DNA of 12,364 bases, from the NCBI GenBank assembly GCA_027083665.1, contig JALWNV010000233.1:1-12364 (forward strand), given 5' to 3'. Below the pieces are notes generated by a model. That model saw only the letters and a list, made by a program, of their open reading frames with translations. It was not told where the DNA came from and ran no database searches. The position numbers and the translations under genes were made by a program. Of the stretch, positions 1 through 6,874 are shown piece after piece. The first letter of the stretch is position 1. Each line of letters begins with the position of its first letter. This DNA comes from Helicobacteraceae bacterium (GTDB taxonomy: Bacteria; Campylobacterota; Campylobacteria; Campylobacterales; Sulfurimonadaceae).

Positions 1-116
1 CCGTTTTTCACGCCGAGCAATTTGATATCACCGCCGTCGAGTGCGAGCGACGGCCGCACTTTTTCGATAACATTCTTTACCGGCTCTTGCAGTTCTTCAT
101 CTGTAAACGGGATCAT
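1..116 (-). CDS. NifU C-terminal domain (Nfu-type) Fe-S scaffold protein, 5' part only
   Basis: Only the first 38 codons lie in the window; the rest runs off the left edge. The translation begins MIPFTDEELQEPVKNVIEKV and continues to a LALDGGDIKLLGVKNG stretch. That second stretch is the hallmark opening of the Nfu/NifU C-terminal domain, which normally goes on to a CxxC cluster-binding motif that is not visible here. Nfu proteins carry or deliver [4Fe-4S] clusters to apoproteins in the cytoplasm. The ATG at 116 was chosen because GAGGAAG lies just upstream; the nearby ATG at 121 is out of frame and hits a stop at once. A TATAAT box 24 bp upstream suggests its own promoter. It is probably a short stand-alone Nfu of about 90 residues, but the length cannot be seen. 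Confidence 0.8.
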   Translation of the reverse strand, partial: MIPFTDEELQEPVKNVIEKVRPSLALDGGDIKLLGVKN

Positions 117-139
117 TTCATCTTCCTCTTTTTTCTCAT

Positions 140-145
140 ATTATA
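140..145 (-). promoter_or_regulatory. Candidate -10 box for the Nfu-type gene
   Basis: The minus strand reads TATAAT at 145-140, a perfect match to the sigma-70 -10 consensus. It lies in the 82-bp gap between the aldo/keto reductase stop and the Nfu start, giving a leader of roughly 17 nt. No good -35 hexamer is found 17 bp upstream, but weak -35 boxes are common in Campylobacterota. A small GGCTT-AAC-AAGCC inverted repeat (166-178) lies just upstream and might be part of a weak terminator for the preceding operon. Confidence 0.5.
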
Positions 146-198
146 AACGTAAAATAGGCCAAACGGGCTTAACAAGCCATAAATATCGGCGGATAGTT

Positions 199-1416
199 TC
201 AGGGAACCGGAAAGAGCTGCGCCACATAGCGCGGCCTGCGCATCCCCACGAGAACGATATCGATTTCCGGCCTGGCGGCAAGAAAACCGATCGCGCACGC
301 TTGCATACTCTTCGTACAGTCGTCGAATTCCGTCTGCAGTTCGCGGCGCGTTTGGACGCCGCACTCGTACGCCACCGCCTGACGGTAGCTTTCGAGAAAA
401 AGGTTCAGCTGCAAGGCCAGTTCCCCGCGGGCGTCTTCGGGAAGCTTTCGCAAGACCGTGCCGATATGCGGAAGCACCTGCGAGTAGAGAAAGTTGTCAT
501 AGTCACCCGGCCACCGGAAACGGTGCCGGACATCATCGAGTTGGGCGATGAGATTGTGCAGCGGCACGAGCGGCTCCGCCTCGGTCAGCAGCAGCATTTC
601 GTTGAGCCGGTGTTCGTACAGCGCAGGCATCTCGTACTCGGCCAGCCGGTACATCCTGCCGTTTCTCTGCGCATTGAGCGGGCGGTTCGCCAGTACTCTG
701 ATCCCGTGCGATTCGGCCCAGCGGGCACAGGCAAGCCCCTGCGTCTCGAGCAGATTGACCGGCAGCTCGACACTGCCGAAAGCGTGCCGTTCATTACCGA
801 CCGCCCGCGCGGCATGCATTGCCAGCGCCGGCAGATCTTCATAGGGAAGAAATTCCGGATCATCCGGCCGTTTGGCAAAACTGTTGGAACTGATGCCGTA
901 ACTGCCGATCCGTCCGGCGGCGACCTCTTCTTCCAATGCGACAAATGCCCGGTAGATACGGTCATTCATCGTATCGAGGATGTCGCCTCTGTCGTGTCCG
1001 CGGCGAAGTCCGTCGAACAGAAAATACTCGGGATTGTGGATCAGGTAACACTCGATACGGCTGCATTGCAGTCTTTCCAGTGACGCGGCAAGCTGGTCAT
1101 GCAAAAAATCGGGATGGATACAGTGCCAGATGTTCGGAGCGTATTCGACGATCTCTTCAAACATTTCGTCTTTTTTGACACGCGCCATCACCGAACCCTG
1201 GATATAACCGAATTTGCTGACGATCCGGACCTGCTCACGATGTGCATCATCGAAAAAACGCAGTGCCTTCGCGATCGCACGTTCCGCCCCTCCGTCCATA
1301 TAGTTCGTCGACGTATCGATCAGACTCACACCCGACGATACCGCCATGCGGATCGCCTCGATATGTTCGGGATTCTCATCGCTGATACGGTAGGTTCCCA
1401 GACCGATTTTTTTCAT
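199..1416 (-). CDS. Aldo/keto reductase family protein with large C-terminal-half insertion
   Basis: A 405-residue NAD(P)H-dependent oxidoreductase-type TIM barrel. The start MKKIGLGTYR is the usual first barrel strand; the ATG at 1416 is preceded by AGGAG and preferred over an upstream in-frame ATG at 1452 that would overlap the neighbouring gene. The whole catalytic tetrad is visible: Asp34 and Tyr39 (IDTSTNY), Lys68 (VSKFGY) and His127 (YLIHNP). Further family marks are YGISSN at about 173-178, VLANRPLN at about 241-248 and a final VGMRRPRYV, which fits the cofactor phosphate-binding end. Usual family length is about 310-330 residues; the excess is a helical-looking insertion at roughly 256-350. 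It is the last gene of the DoxX / glutamate-synthase-like / reductase unit, 28 bp after its neighbour. The substrate cannot be predicted. Confidence 0.88.
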   Translation of the reverse strand: MKKIGLGTYRISDENPEHIEAIRMAVSSGVSLIDTSTNYMDGGAERAIAKALRFFDDAHREQVRIVSKFGYIQGSVMARVKKDEMFEEIVEYAPNIWHCIHPDFLHDQLAASLERLQCSRIECYLIHNPEYFLFDGLRRGHDRGDILDTMNDRIYRAFVALEEEVAAGRIGSYGISSNSFAKRPDDPEFLPYEDLPALAMHAARAVGNERHAFGSVELPVNLLETQGLACARWAESHGIRVLANRPLNAQRNGRMYRLAEYEMPALYEHRLNEMLLLTEAEPLVPLHNLIAQLDDVRHRFRWPGDYDNFLYSQVLPHIGTVLRKLPEDARGELALQLNLFLESYRQAVAYECGVQTRRELQTEFDDCTKSMQACAIGFLAARPEIDIVLVGMRRPRYVAQLFPVP

Positions 1417-1444
1417 CCTGTCTCCTGTTTCGTACGTACGGCCG

Positions 1445-3193
1445 TCAATCAACGATCACTTCTTCAAAATAACGGTCAATATCATGATAGCTTTTATCCG
1501 TATAATCTTTGAACGTCAGATGTTCGTGCGACAGCTCCGAAAGCGTCTTCACTCCCATAATCGCCATCAACCCCTTGATACCGTCGAGCATCTGACGGTG
1601 ATAGTTGGCGACTCGGTGCGCTTTTTGCATCACGAGATAGGAGGCGCGCTTGCGTTTGTCCTGCGTCGCCAGACCGACGGGACAGTGCCGGCCGTTGGCG
1701 CCGGAACACTCCCGGGCACGGATACAGCCCGCACTCATCATAAACGACCGCGCCATCGCAACGAAATCCGCCCCGAGTGCGAGCAGCAGCATCGCGTCGT
1801 CGGGGGTGAGCACTTTTTCGCTCGCGACGATTTTCACCCGTTCGCGCGCCCCGATCCTCTTGAGCGTTTTGTCGACGATATACAGCGCCTTGTTGAGCGT
1901 CATGCCCACCGTCATCATCATCTCCAGCGGCGCCGCGCCGCTGCCGCCGTCGGCACCGTCGATCGTGATGAAATCCGGATAGGCGTCCGACCCGGAGGCG
2001 AGGCGCATTTCGATCAGCTTCGCATAGGGTTCGAACGCGTCCGAAGAGGCGAGTACGATCTTGACACCGACCGGTTTGTCCGAGAGCTTTTTGAGTTCTC
2101 CCATAAAATCGAACAGCTCCTCGAGGGTATGAGCGAACGGGAAACGGTTGGGGCTGAACAGGTCCTTGTGCGGCTCGACCCCGCGGTAGTAGGCGATGGC
2201 GTCGGTAACTTTCTCAGCCAGCAGCTTACCGCCGGTCTGCTTCGCCCCCTGCGCCATTTTGATCTCCGTCATCTTGCAAAAGCGCATCACTTTTTTGTAG
2301 CGCTGCGGATCGAAATTGCCCGCTTTGTCGCGTACGCCGTAGAGCCCGCTGCCGATCTGCAAAATAATATCCGGCAAATCATGCGGCACCTCCTCGGGAA
2401 ACGCCTCGAGCGGAGCTTCCCAGTTCACCCGATAACACACCTGCGTTTTCGGATCGAACAGATAGGTCTCCTCCTCTTTGGGATCGAGCACCATATGCCG
2501 ATAGACCCGTGCGGCGATCGCCGGGTTGAGCACCGTCCGCAAAAGCCGGTACACTCCCCGGGCGAACATCGTACCGCGTCTGGTCTGAAGATAGCGGTTG
2601 TCGTCGGGGTTGTAGCCGTGTGTCGTCAGGAAATTCGATGTCAGCGACCCCTCTCCGGTATTGATGGGAAAATGTCCGATATAGGCTCCTCTGGCGAATG
2701 CGCGTGTCCCTTCCGGGGAGATCGAACCGTCACTCATCGCCGAACGCCCCAGCACCGACGCCGTCGTGAACGGTTTGGCGACGCCGCTGCCGAACGTCAC
2801 GGAAAAGCGCTCCGTCACCTCCTCCTTGTTCAGTACCAGATTGGCGTTTTTCAGCGACAAGCGTGCCTGACGCAGCGGCTGTTCCGGTGCAAAAGCAGCC
2901 ATAAGGCCCTTGTTTTCCGCCGCATTATAGACCCATTTGACCTTATCAAAGGATTCGTAGAACTTTTCGTCGCCGAAGTATTGGCGCATGGGATCGCGAA
3001 GCGCATAGAAAACATAGCGCATCCGGCCGATGAGCGGGTAGTTGATCAGCAGCTGGTTTTCACTCTGGATATAGCGATCGTAGATCAAGACGATCACCGC
3101 CAGAATGATCAGCACCGCCGCCGTCGCCTTGAAAAGAAACATCATCAGCGGAAAGCTGTAGTGTTCCTGGGCAAAATGCAGCAAACCCTCCAT
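1445..3193 (-). CDS. Membrane-anchored FMN-binding glutamate-synthase-domain protein
   Basis: A 582-residue protein with one N-terminal membrane segment (about 15-38), followed by a stand-alone FMN/Fe-S domain like that of the glutamate synthase large subunit. Visible family motifs are MSDGSISPEG (about 153-162), NTGEGSL (178-184), EIKMAQGAKQTGGKLLAEKV (310-329, glutamate/2-oxoglutarate side), the FMN-site GADGGSGAAP (413-422) and CPVGLATQD (504-512). Cysteines 490, 496 and 504 match the [3Fe-4S] ligands, but their spacing is C-x5-C-x7-C where classical GltS has C-x5-C-x4-C. The N-terminal glutaminase domain and the C-terminal GXGXG domain of full GltS are missing, so ammonia from glutamine hydrolysis is not expected and true glutamate synthesis is unproven. 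It starts 2 bp after the DoxX stop, so the two are co-transcribed. Its role is more safely described as a membrane-tethered flavin/Fe-S oxidoreductase. Confidence 0.88.
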   Translation of the reverse strand: MEGLLHFAQEHYSFPLMMFLFKATAAVLIILAVIVLIYDRYIQSENQLLINYPLIGRMRYVFYALRDPMRQYFGDEKFYESFDKVKWVYNAAENKGLMAAFAPEQPLRQARLSLKNANLVLNKEEVTERFSVTFGSGVAKPFTTASVLGRSAMSDGSISPEGTRAFARGAYIGHFPINTGEGSLTSNFLTTHGYNPDDNRYLQTRRGTMFARGVYRLLRTVLNPAIAARVYRHMVLDPKEEETYLFDPKTQVCYRVNWEAPLEAFPEEVPHDLPDIILQIGSGLYGVRDKAGNFDPQRYKKVMRFCKMTEIKMAQGAKQTGGKLLAEKVTDAIAYYRGVEPHKDLFSPNRFPFAHTLEELFDFMGELKKLSDKPVGVKIVLASSDAFEPYAKLIEMRLASGSDAYPDFITIDGADGGSGAAPLEMMMTVGMTLNKALYIVDKTLKRIGARERVKIVASEKVLTPDDAMLLLALGADFVAMARSFMMSAGCIRARECSGANGRHCPVGLATQDKRKRASYLVMQKAHRVANYHRQMLDGIKGLMAIMGVKTLSELSHEHLTFKDYTDKSYHDIDRYFEEVIVD

Positions 3194-3195
3194 CG

Positions 3196-3633
3196 CTATT
3201 GACCTTTGAAGAGAAGATGATCGAGACTGAATCTTCCCGCACCGAACGACAGAAACATCCCGAGAAAAATAAGATAATACAGCGGAATCTCATACCCCTG
3301 CTCGGCACAATCGAAGCCGTTCGGAAAGTGAACGACCGCGATCGCCGTGATCATGATGACCATCAGCGGCAGCGCTACAAGACGGGTTAGAAAACCCAGC
3401 GCCAGCAACACGATCCCCGCGACTTCCGTCGAAGAGACAAGATAAGCCATAAACGCGGGAGCCGGGATACCGAGGCTTCCAAACCATTCCACAACCGCCG
3501 GCATCGCTTCCCACTTCATGCGAGCGGCTTCGGCGAATCCCGCCGCAACCGCGAGCCGCGCCGCCAGCAAAAAAAAGCTCCTGCCGTATTCGCCGAGACG
3601 GGAAAACTCCCTGTAAAACTCTCCAAATCGCAT
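3196..3633 (-). CDS. DoxX family membrane protein
   Basis: A 145-residue, very hydrophobic protein with about four membrane helices (roughly 18-36, 58-79, 83-103, 115-133). The pattern of an amphipathic start, Gly-Ile-Pro before helix 2, a Glu within helix 2 (SSTEVAGIVLLALGF) and a helix 3 ending in His (AVVHFPNGF) is that of the DoxX family. That family is named after a subunit of the archaeal thiosulfate:quinone oxidoreductase, but most bacterial members have no known reaction. The ATG at 3633 is preceded by AAGGAG at good spacing. It is the first gene of a unit with a membrane-anchored flavin/Fe-S protein (2 bp downstream) and an aldo/keto reductase. That setting suggests a membrane redox role, possibly quinone-linked, but this is inference. 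Confidence 0.85.
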   Translation of the reverse strand: MRFGEFYREFSRLGEYGRSFFLLAARLAVAAGFAEAARMKWEAMPAVVEWFGSLGIPAPAFMAYLVSSTEVAGIVLLALGFLTRLVALPLMVIMITAIAVVHFPNGFDCAEQGYEIPLYYLIFLGMFLSFGAGRFSLDHLLFKGQ

Positions 3634-3663
3634 CGATACTCCTTCATCAGCATATCAGCCGCT

Positions 3664-3695
3664 ATTGTATCGGAATAAAAAAAGAGTTATGTAAA
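3664..3695 (-). promoter_or_regulatory. Candidate promoter of the DoxX unit
   Basis: The minus strand reads TACAAT at 3669-3664 (five of six matches to the -10 consensus), 30 bp before the DoxX start. Upstream there is no -35 consensus, but there are two runs of seven T (3683-3677 and 3699-3693), the periodic T-rich upstream pattern typical of Campylobacterota sigma-70 promoters. The same T runs may serve as the terminator tail of the ribosomal operon. Confidence 0.45.
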
Positions 3696-3740
3696 AAAAG
3701 AGGAAGAAAGAGGAGGAACAAGGCGCAGGCCTCTTCCCGC
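3676..3740 (-). terminator. Probable terminator of the ribosomal protein operon
   Basis: Just after the rplQ stop the minus strand can fold GGAA-G-AGGC / CTGC loop / GCCT-TG-TTCC (3737-3715). A pyrimidine-rich stretch and then two runs of seven T follow. An alternative pairing of AAGAGG with the CCTCTT that directly precedes the first T run would give a more canonical distance. The exact stem is uncertain, but position and composition fit intrinsic termination. Confidence 0.5.
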
Positions 3741-3746
3741 GGTCGC

Positions 3747-4097
3747 TTAGACCAGTTCGATGAAAGCCATCGGTGCCGCGTCGCCGCGGCGGGTGCGTGT
3801 CTTGATGATGCGGGTATAGCCGCCGTTGCGCTCTTTGTATTCGGGCGCGATTTCATTCATCAGTTTCTTGACGGCTTCCTTGCTCTGCAGTGAAGCGAAT
3901 ACCGCACGGTGTGCGTTGGCATCGCCTTTGCGGGCAGTCGTAATCAGCTTTTCGACGTAAGAGCGCAGCTCTTTCGCCTTGGGCAACGTCGTTTCGATTT
4001 TTCCGTTTTCGATCAGTGCGATACTCATGTTTTTCAGCAGTGCGGCGCGGTGCGCGCTGGTACGGCTGAGTTTGCGGTATCCGTGACGATGTCTCAT
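3747..4097 (-). CDS. rplQ: 50S ribosomal protein bL17
   Basis: A 116-residue protein starting [20 protein letters not shown], the near-invariant N-terminus of bL17, which lines the peptide exit region of the large subunit. The segment [20 protein letters not shown] towards the C-terminus is equally typical. The length matches the short bacterial form. It lies 9 bp after rpoA, as in most bacteria, and is the last gene of the operon, followed by a putative terminator. GGAAG precedes the ATG. No oddities are seen. Confidence 0.98.
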   Translation of the reverse strand: MRHRHGYRKLSRTSAHRAALLKNMSIALIENGKIETTLPKAKELRSYVEKLITTARKGDANAHRAVFASLQSKEAVKKLMNEIAPEYKERNGGYTRIIKTRTRRGDAAPMAFIELV

Positions 4098-4106
4098 GAT
4101 ACTTCC

Positions 4107-5099
4107 TTATTCAGATTCTATTTTCTTTTTCAGTGCGGCGATGGTGTCGTCGCTGAGCGGCTGACCTACCTGGAAGCCGGCCTCTTCGAGCTTTTCGACG
4201 ATCTCTTCGTAGGACTTCTTGCCGAGATTTTTGACGTTTTTCAGATCGTTCTGGCTCATCATGACGATCTCGCCGATGTATTTGATATCGGAACGGTCCA
4301 GACAGTTGAAACTGCGTGCACTCAGACCGAGATCTTCGATACGGGCCGTCAGCTTCTCGATCTCTTTGGATGCTTCCGCGGGCTCAATGGTCGTCGGAGC
4401 CTGAACACTGATCTCGCTGCTGAAAACCGCCATCTGTGCATGCATCACGTTGAGCGCGTTTCTGAATGCATCGAGCGGAGAGATCTGACCGTCGGTCACG
4501 ATATTCAGAACCACCTTCTCGAAATTGGGATTGTCTTCGACCAACACGTTTTCAATCGCATAGGTCGCTTTGCGAACCGGCGTGAAAAACGCATCGAGTG
4601 CAATATACCCCTCTTCGATCTCGTCGCGGATATCTTCACTCGGAACATACCCGATTCCCTGAAAGATCTTCAGCGAGAAATTCAGCGCAGCGTCTTCGTT
4701 GAGCGTCGCCAGAAAGGCGTCGGGAGTGACGACATCGACGTCGTCGTTGATCAAATCGCTTCCCTTGATTTCACACGGGCCGACGAAACTGTAATCGATC
4801 GTCGCCTCTTTGGCGTCGTTTTTGAGTTTGAAACGGACTCCTTTGAGGTTGATGATGAAATCCGAAATATCCTCGAGCATGCCGCGCACCGAGTCGAACT
4901 CGTGCTTGGCACCTTCAATTTTGATCGCGATCGGCGCATATCCTACCGAACTGCTCAGCAGGAAGCGGCGCAGCGGGTGCGCCAGTGAAACCGCATAGCC
5001 CGTCTCGAACGGATAGGCAATGATATTGGCTTCGTTTTCGCTGATCTGCTCGACGATAAATTCTTCAGGCAGAAGCGGAGATGTTTTGATCTTTTTCAT
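4107..5099 (-). CDS. rpoA: DNA-directed RNA polymerase subunit alpha
   Basis: A 330-residue RNA polymerase alpha subunit, the platform for assembly of beta and beta' and a contact site for promoter UP elements and activators. The N-terminal dimerisation domain carries the conserved [20 protein letters not shown] (40-59, matching the region of Arg45 of the E. coli protein). The linker is around 232-250. The C-terminal domain has Arg262 and Asn265 (matching the DNA-contacting Arg265 and Asn268 of E. coli) and the [10 protein letters not shown] helix (291-300). Details such as [12 protein letters not shown] and [21 protein letters not shown] look like Campylobacterota alpha subunits. It lies between rpsD and rplQ with gaps of 23 and 9 bp. 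The ribosome site before the ATG (AAAAGG) is less perfect than those of its neighbours. Confidence 0.99.
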   Translation of the reverse strand: MKKIKTSPLLPEEFIVEQISENEANIIAYPFETGYAVSLAHPLRRFLLSSSVGYAPIAIKIEGAKHEFDSVRGMLEDISDFIINLKGVRFKLKNDAKEATIDYSFVGPCEIKGSDLINDDVDVVTPDAFLATLNEDAALNFSLKIFQGIGYVPSEDIRDEIEEGYIALDAFFTPVRKATYAIENVLVEDNPNFEKVVLNIVTDGQISPLDAFRNALNVMHAQMAVFSSEISVQAPTTIEPAEASKEIEKLTARIEDLGLSARSFNCLDRSDIKYIGEIVMMSQNDLKNVKNLGKKSYEEIVEKLEEAGFQVGQPLSDDTIAALKKKIESE

Positions 5100-5122
5100 A
5101 TACAGCGCCTTTTGTTCAGTGA

Positions 5123-5749
5123 TTATTTCGAGTAAAGCTCGACGATGAAACGTTCTTCCACAGGAATCACAACTTCTTCACGCTCGGGCAGACGGGTAAA
5201 GATGCCGAACACTTTTTCGCTGTCAACATCCACCCACGGTGCCAGACCGGTCTGATTCGTCAGTTCGATCGCACGGGTGACCTGTACGTTCTGCTTGCTC
5301 TTTTCACGAATCTCAATCTTCTGGCCGGGTTTGACGCGGTAAGAAGGAATATCGACACGCTTACCGTCGACAAGCACATGACCGTGGTTGACGAGTTGGC
5401 GTGCGAAACGGCGGGTGGAGGCGAACCCCATGCGGTATACGACATTGTCGAGACGCTGCTCAAGCAGGGTGATCAGGTTCGTACCGGTGTTGCCCGGGCG
5501 GCGCTTCGCTTCGGCGAAGAGCGAACGCATCTGCTTTTCGGAAACACCGTACATGAACTTCGCTTTCTGCTTCTCGTTGAGCTGCGTACCGTACTCGGAA
5601 ACCTTCTTGCGGCGCTGGCCGTGCTGACCCTGTGCGTAAGGGCGCTTGTCGAGAGCGGACTTTCCGGCGAGACGGCGCTCGCCTTTCAGGTTAAGACTGA
5701 CACCGAATCTTCTTTCGATCTTTTCTACTGGACCTCTATATCTTGCCAT
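5123..5749 (-). CDS. rpsD: 30S ribosomal protein uS4
   Basis: A 208-residue primary 16S rRNA-binding protein. The start [20 protein letters not shown], the central [20 protein letters not shown] with its following S4 RNA-binding fold ([20 protein letters not shown]) and the end [10 protein letters not shown] are all diagnostic. No cysteines are present, so this is the zinc-free form. In E. coli uS4 represses its own operon by binding the mRNA leader; whether that occurs here is unknown. It lies 11 bp after rpsK, with AAGGAG overlapping the rpsK stop, which suggests coupled translation. Confidence 0.99.
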   Translation of the reverse strand: MARYRGPVEKIERRFGVSLNLKGERRLAGKSALDKRPYAQGQHGQRRKKVSEYGTQLNEKQKAKFMYGVSEKQMRSLFAEAKRRPGNTGTNLITLLEQRLDNVVYRMGFASTRRFARQLVNHGHVLVDGKRVDIPSYRVKPGQKIEIREKSKQNVQVTRAIELTNQTGLAPWVDVDSEKVFGIFTRLPEREEVVIPVEERFIVELYSK

Positions 5750-5760
5750 TGACTGACTCC

Positions 5761-6153
5761 TTACACTCTACGACGTTTCGGCGCACGACAACCGTTGTGC
5801 GGCAATGGTGTGACGTCTTTCATGAACGTCACGCGGATGCCTTCGATCGCACCGACAGATTTGACTGCTGTTTCACGGCCGGAACCGGGACCCTGCACCT
5901 TGATACCGACTTCTTTGATCCCGTGGACCATCGCTTTTTCCATCGCGGCCTCGACGGCGGCCTGGGCGGCAAACGGTGTCGATTTCTTGGAGCCTTTGAA
6001 GCCGAGACTTCCGGCGGAGCTCCATGCGATCATGTTCCCCATCTCGTCGGTCACGGTGACCAGCGTATTGTTGAACGACGCGGCGATATGCACAATGCCG
6101 CGCGAGATGTTTTTCTTAACGACTTTTTTACGCGTTACTTTTCTTTTAGCCAT
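5761..6153 (-). CDS. rpsK: 30S ribosomal protein uS11
   Basis: A 130-residue small-subunit platform protein. Recognised by a Lys-rich start ([15 protein letters not shown]), then [42 protein letters not shown] and the C-terminal [17 protein letters not shown], all characteristic of uS11. It is 13 bp after rpsM, with AAGGAG partly inside the rpsM stop region, and 11 bp before rpsD. Length and motifs are normal. Confidence 0.99.
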   Translation of the reverse strand: MAKRKVTRKKVVKKNISRGIVHIAASFNNTLVTVTDEMGNMIAWSSAGSLGFKGSKKSTPFAAQAAVEAAMEKAMVHGIKEVGIKVQGPGSGRETAVKSVGAIEGIRVTFMKDVTPLPHNGCRAPKRRRV

Positions 6154-6166
6154 CTATCCGAACTCC

Positions 6167-6529
6167 TTACGCTGCACCGACAGTACGGCGCTTGCCCTTG
6201 CGGGTACGCGCGTTTGTCTTGGTTTTCTGACCGCGGACGGGCAGACCGCGGCGGTGACGCAGACCGCGGTAGTTACCGAGGTCCATCAGGCCTTTGATGT
6301 CCATCGCGACTTTCTTGCGAAGGTCACCTTCGACCATATAGTTCTCGCGGATCTCTTTCGTGATCGCGGCGACGTCGGCTTCGGTCAGCTCGTAAACGCG
6401 CTTGTTGTAATCGATGCCCGTCGCGTCGAGGATCTTGCGTGACGTATGGAGACCGATACCGTAGATATAGGTCAGTCCGTACTCGACGCGCTTTTTCTTG
6501 GGTAAGTCCACACCAGCAATACGTGCCAT
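6167..6529 (-). CDS. rpsM: 30S ribosomal protein uS13
   Basis: A 120-residue protein of the small-subunit head that contacts tRNA and the intersubunit bridge. The diagnostic segments are [34 protein letters not shown] and the C-terminal [20 protein letters not shown] followed by TRKGKRR. Its start is 2 bp after the rpmJ stop, and its AAGGA ribosome site overlaps the last codons of rpmJ, so translation of the two is probably coupled. In enterobacteria rpsM begins the alpha operon; here rpmJ precedes it with no room for a separate leader. Confidence 0.99.
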   Translation of the reverse strand: MARIAGVDLPKKKRVEYGLTYIYGIGLHTSRKILDATGIDYNKRVYELTEADVAAITKEIRENYMVEGDLRKKVAMDIKGLMDLGNYRGLRHRRGLPVRGQKTKTNARTRKGKRRTVGAA

Positions 6530-6531
6530 GC

Positions 6532-6645
6532 TTATCCTTGTCTCTGTTTATGTTTCGGGTTCTTGCAGATCACTCTGACAATCCCTTTGCGTTTGATGAC
6601 TTTGCAGTCATCACACATCTTCTTGACTGAAGAACGAACTTTCAT
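6532..6645 (-). CDS. rpmJ: 50S ribosomal protein bL36
   Basis: A 37-residue protein reading [20 protein letters not shown] followed by [17 protein letters not shown]. This is the zinc-binding form of bL36, with ligands Cys11, Cys14, Cys27 and His32. AAGGG lies six bases before the ATG. It is the first gene of the ribosomal operon in this window. Its usual upstream neighbour in Campylobacterota, infA (translation initiation factor IF-1), is not present; instead there is a 229-bp gap and then the end of a cytochrome gene on the same strand. Confidence 0.97.
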   Translation of the reverse strand: MKVRSSVKKMCDDCKVIKRKGIVRVICKNPKHKQRQG

Positions 6646-6773
6646 TGTAAGCCCTTGTAGTTTCATCTTTACCCGTTTCAGGCCGGCGATCGCGCCTGAC
6701 CAATACTTGCAACTGCTTCTACACTAAAGCAGGTGTAAATACTCAACGCAATGTGTTCAAAACGGTAAAGTGG
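6646..6773 (-). other. Putative structured 5' leader of the ribosomal operon
   Basis: The stretch before rpmJ has no convincing open reading frame but holds several inverted repeats on the minus-strand transcript. CTGCTT / 8-nt loop / AAGCAG spans 6732-6713. TACAC / 8 nt / GTGTA (6737-6720) overlaps and excludes the first. TCAGGC / 10-nt loop / GCCTGA lies at 6699-6678. Competing hairpins ahead of a ribosomal operon resemble leaders used for autoregulation by a ribosomal protein, but no known leader motif is recognised and these stems are short. Confidence 0.35.
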
Positions 6774-6779
6774 AGGCGT

Positions 6780-6804
6780 ATATTACTTAAAAGATGCTGA
6801 AAGT
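6780..6804 (-). promoter_or_regulatory. Candidate promoter of the rpmJ operon
   Basis: The minus strand reads TAATAT at 6785-6780 (four of six consensus matches), preceded by a T-rich stretch (CTTTTAAG) and no clear -35. It sits in the gap between the cytochrome terminator and rpmJ and would give a leader of about 128 nt. Other AT-rich hexamers nearer to rpmJ could serve instead, so this is tentative. Confidence 0.3.
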
Positions 6805-6818
6805 ATTATTAATTTACG

Positions 6819-6864
6819 AAAGAAAATCGCCGGGCAAGTATCCGGCAGGAACACTGCCGGCGAT
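6819..6864 (-). terminator. Intrinsic terminator of the multiheme cytochrome gene
   Basis: Eleven bases after the cytochrome stop the minus strand reads ATCGCCGG (6864-6857) and later CCGGCGAT (6833-6826), a perfect 8-bp inverted repeat followed directly by TTTTCTTTCGT. Nested inside is a second perfect stem CCGGCAG / 5-nt loop / CTGCCGG (6860-6842). It shares bases with the outer arm, so the two compete partly. Position, GC-rich stem and T tract fit intrinsic termination. Confidence 0.7.
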
Positions 6865-6874
6865 AGAAGGGATA

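Noticed and set aside
166..178. GGCTT-AAC-AAGCC inverted repeat as the terminator of the redox unit
   Set aside because: The stem is only 5 bp and is not followed directly by a T tract on the minus strand, so it is too weak to call as a separate terminator.
22..1083. A 353-codon open frame on the plus strand over the Nfu start and the aldo/keto reductase
   Set aside because: It crosses an intergenic region and two real minus-strand genes and shows no protein family features.
1484..3202. A 572-codon open frame on the plus strand, opposite the glutamate-synthase-like gene
   Set aside because: Arg/His/Val-rich shadow of a well-supported gene, with no recognisable motif or convincing ribosome site.
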